Shown here one piece after another: positions 6,580-7,496 of a stretch of 7,496 nucleotides of DNA. Source of the stretch: Thiobacillus sp. UBA6918 (GTDB lineage Bacteria; Pseudomonadota; Gammaproteobacteria; Burkholderiales; Thiobacillaceae); the NCBI GenBank assembly GCA_002450925.1, contig DKAU01000054.1, forward strand, positions 1 through 7,496. Reading direction: 5' to 3'. Below the pieces are notes generated by a model. It had not been told where the DNA came from, ran no database searches, and saw only the letters and a list, made by a program, of their open reading frames with translations. Position 1 is the first letter of the stretch. Every line of letters begins with the position of its first letter. Both the position numbers and the translations under genes were made by a program.

Positions 6580-6897
6580 CTAGTACAGAGGCATCGTCGG
6601 GTCTACTTCCTTCGCCCAGGCATCGATCCCGCCGGTCAGGTTGATCACGTCTCCAAACCCCTCGTGCTCCAGAAACTTGGCAACCTGCCAAGAACGGATT
6701 CCATGATGGCAGACGACGACGGTTTCTTTGTTTTTGTCCAATTCATTTATCCGCGCCACGATCTGGCCCATGGGTATCCATGTGATGCCGGCCAACTGGC
6801 AGCGGGCCAGTTCCCACTCTTCGCGCACGTCCAGCAATACCGGAGCTTCGCCCTGCGCCAGCCTTTCCTCGAGCTGGCGTACTGTCATGTGACGCAT
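6580..6897 (-). CDS. Single-domain rhodanese-like sulfurtransferase
   Basis: This 105-residue cytoplasmic protein is one complete rhodanese domain, the size of GlpE/PspE-type enzymes. Such proteins carry sulfane sulfur on a cysteine and pass it to cyanide or, in the cell, to other thiol acceptors. LLDVREEWELARCQLAGITWIPMG (21-44) is the conserved N-terminal half (DVREEWE). The active-site loop is CHHGIRS (63-69) with nucleophile C63. LTGGIDAWAKEVDP (87-100) is the typical C-terminal signature. There is no signal peptide. The start is the ATG at 6897, which overlaps the upstream PIMT-like stop as TGATG, a classic coupling arrangement. A TTG one codon earlier and an ATG three codons later (6888) are possible alternatives. 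The stop is eight bases before tolC. The physiological sulfur acceptor cannot be read from sequence. Confidence 0.92.
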   Translation of the reverse strand: MRHMTVRQLEERLAQGEAPVLLDVREEWELARCQLAGITWIPMGQIVARINELDKNKETVVVCHHGIRSWQVAKFLEHEGFGDVINLTGGIDAWAKEVDPTMPLY

Positions 6898-7496
6898 CAA
6901 AAACTGAAACGTTCAGGCTGCAGGGCGTTGACTAGCGGCTTCAGGGTGGTTTCAAACAGATTTTCGCTGCGGTAGACACCGCGCGACACGCAAGTGACCA
7001 ACTGTGCGTGCATGACCGGTTCATCACCCACTACTGCGAACATTCTTCCGCTGGGAGCAAGCTGCGATGTAAGGTTTTCCGGCAAAACGGGCAACGAACC
7101 GGTAACAACAATCACGTCATAAGGTGCATGGGCTTCCCAGCCGCGGCTGGCATCACCTGCTTCCAGGGTGACGTTGGTAAATCCATGCGCCTTAAGGCGG
7201 GTTTCGGCTTCCTTGATGAAGTCGGCATGGATTTCGACACTGTGTACCTGGCTAGCCATGGATGCGAGCAGTGCGGTGAGATACCCAGTGCCGGTGCCGA
7301 TTTCCAGCACCTTGTCGGTTTTCCTGATTTGCAGGGATTGGATGACTCGTGCTTCAAGTTTGGGAGACCACATGGATTCACCGTGGCCCAGTGGAATTTC
7401 CATGTCCACGAATGCCAGCGAGCGGTAGGCAGCGGGGACAAATTCCTCCCGCCGCACCTTGAACAACAGGTCGAGTACCGACTGGTCCAAAACATC
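6897..7496 (-). CDS. PIMT-like SAM-dependent methyltransferase (5' end outside window)
   Basis: The frame is open to the window edge. The 199 residues seen lack an estimated 15-25 at the N-terminus, since the first visible residues DVLDQSVLDLLFKVRREEFVP correspond to a segment normally preceded by a short helix. The fold is that of protein-L-isoaspartate O-methyltransferase: FVPAAYRSLAFVDMEIPLGHG (19-39), SAM motif I LEIGTGTGYLTALLA (64-78), acidic residue E88 (SVEIH) ending beta-2, GDASRGW (114-120), and YDVIVVTGSLPVLP (126-139). True PIMT enzymes have GQTISQP where this protein has GESMWSP (39-45), so the substrate-loop Ser is a Trp by position. Similar PIMT-family proteins without that serine are, as I recall, common next to tolC in Betaproteobacteria; their substrate is unknown to me. 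I therefore call it PIMT-like and give no pcm symbol. It overlaps the rhodanese by one base and should be co-transcribed with it and tolC; any promoter lies beyond the window. Confidence 0.85.
   Translation of the reverse strand, partial: DVLDQSVLDLLFKVRREEFVPAAYRSLAFVDMEIPLGHGESMWSPKLEARVIQSLQIRKTDKVLEIGTGTGYLTALLASMASQVHSVEIHADFIKEAETRLKAHGFTNVTLEAGDASRGWEAHAPYDVIVVTGSLPVLPENLTSQLAPSGRMFAVVGDEPVMHAQLVTCVSRGVYRSENLFETTLKPLVNALQPERFSF

Noticed and set aside
6572..6691. A 40-codon N-terminal extension of tolC
   Set aside because: It overlaps the rhodanese gene in another frame and would bury the clear signal peptide that begins at 6571.
6412..6975. A 187-codon rightward open frame across tolC, rhodanese and the PIMT-like gene
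   Set aside because: It crosses three supported genes on the opposite strand and shows no domain; a chance open frame.
6897..7490. A TTG at 7490 as the start of the PIMT-like gene
   Set aside because: The frame stays open to the window edge and the family consensus continues upstream of this codon, so the true start lies outside the window.
1..7496. Mobile element, CRISPR, toxin-antitoxin, defence or phage signature
   Set aside because: Every gene is a recognisable conserved chromosomal family, under 2% of the window is non-coding, and no direct repeats, terminal inverted repeats or integrase/transposase genes were seen on either strand.

Overview
The window reads as a compact stretch of Gram-negative, probably betaproteobacterial, chromosome. 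SecA with a C-terminal zinc motif, a Kdo transferase and a TolC-type outer-membrane protein require a Gram-negative cell. The SecA, FolM-like and PIMT-like sequences resemble those I associate with Betaproteobacteria, perhaps the Nitrosomonadales/Gallionellaceae side. That placement is from family resemblance only. No tRNA, rRNA, CRISPR array, insertion sequence or phage gene is visible.

Layout, left to right: the 3' part of secA (+, cut by the window start); a MidA/NDUFAF7-type SAM-dependent methyltransferase (-); a FolM/PTR1-type pteridine reductase (+); a UDP-glucuronate 4-epimerase-like SDR (-); waaA/kdtA Kdo transferase (+); then a leftward run of a PIMT-like methyltransferase (cut by the window end), a single-domain rhodanese and tolC (all -). 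Only about 127 bases lie outside genes. The first six genes alternate strand, giving three convergent junctions (4-bp overlap, 11-bp gap, 0-bp gap) and two divergent junctions (54 bp each).

How the genes relate: SecA drives preprotein export, TolC is an outer-membrane efflux/secretion duct, WaaA makes the lipid A-Kdo core, and the epimerase probably supplies UDP-galacturonate for surface glycans, so an envelope theme runs through much of the window. The methyltransferase and pteridine reductase are housekeeping-type genes without an obvious shared pathway here. PIMT-like, rhodanese and tolC look like one translationally coupled operon (TGATG overlap, then an 8-bp gap).

I do not see a convincing new biological system. 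The points most worth a second look are the convergent gene ends (a SecA terminator inside the methyltransferase coding sequence, and waaA/tolC abutting with no intergenic base), the altered substrate motif in the PIMT-like protein, and its coupling to a rhodanese and TolC.
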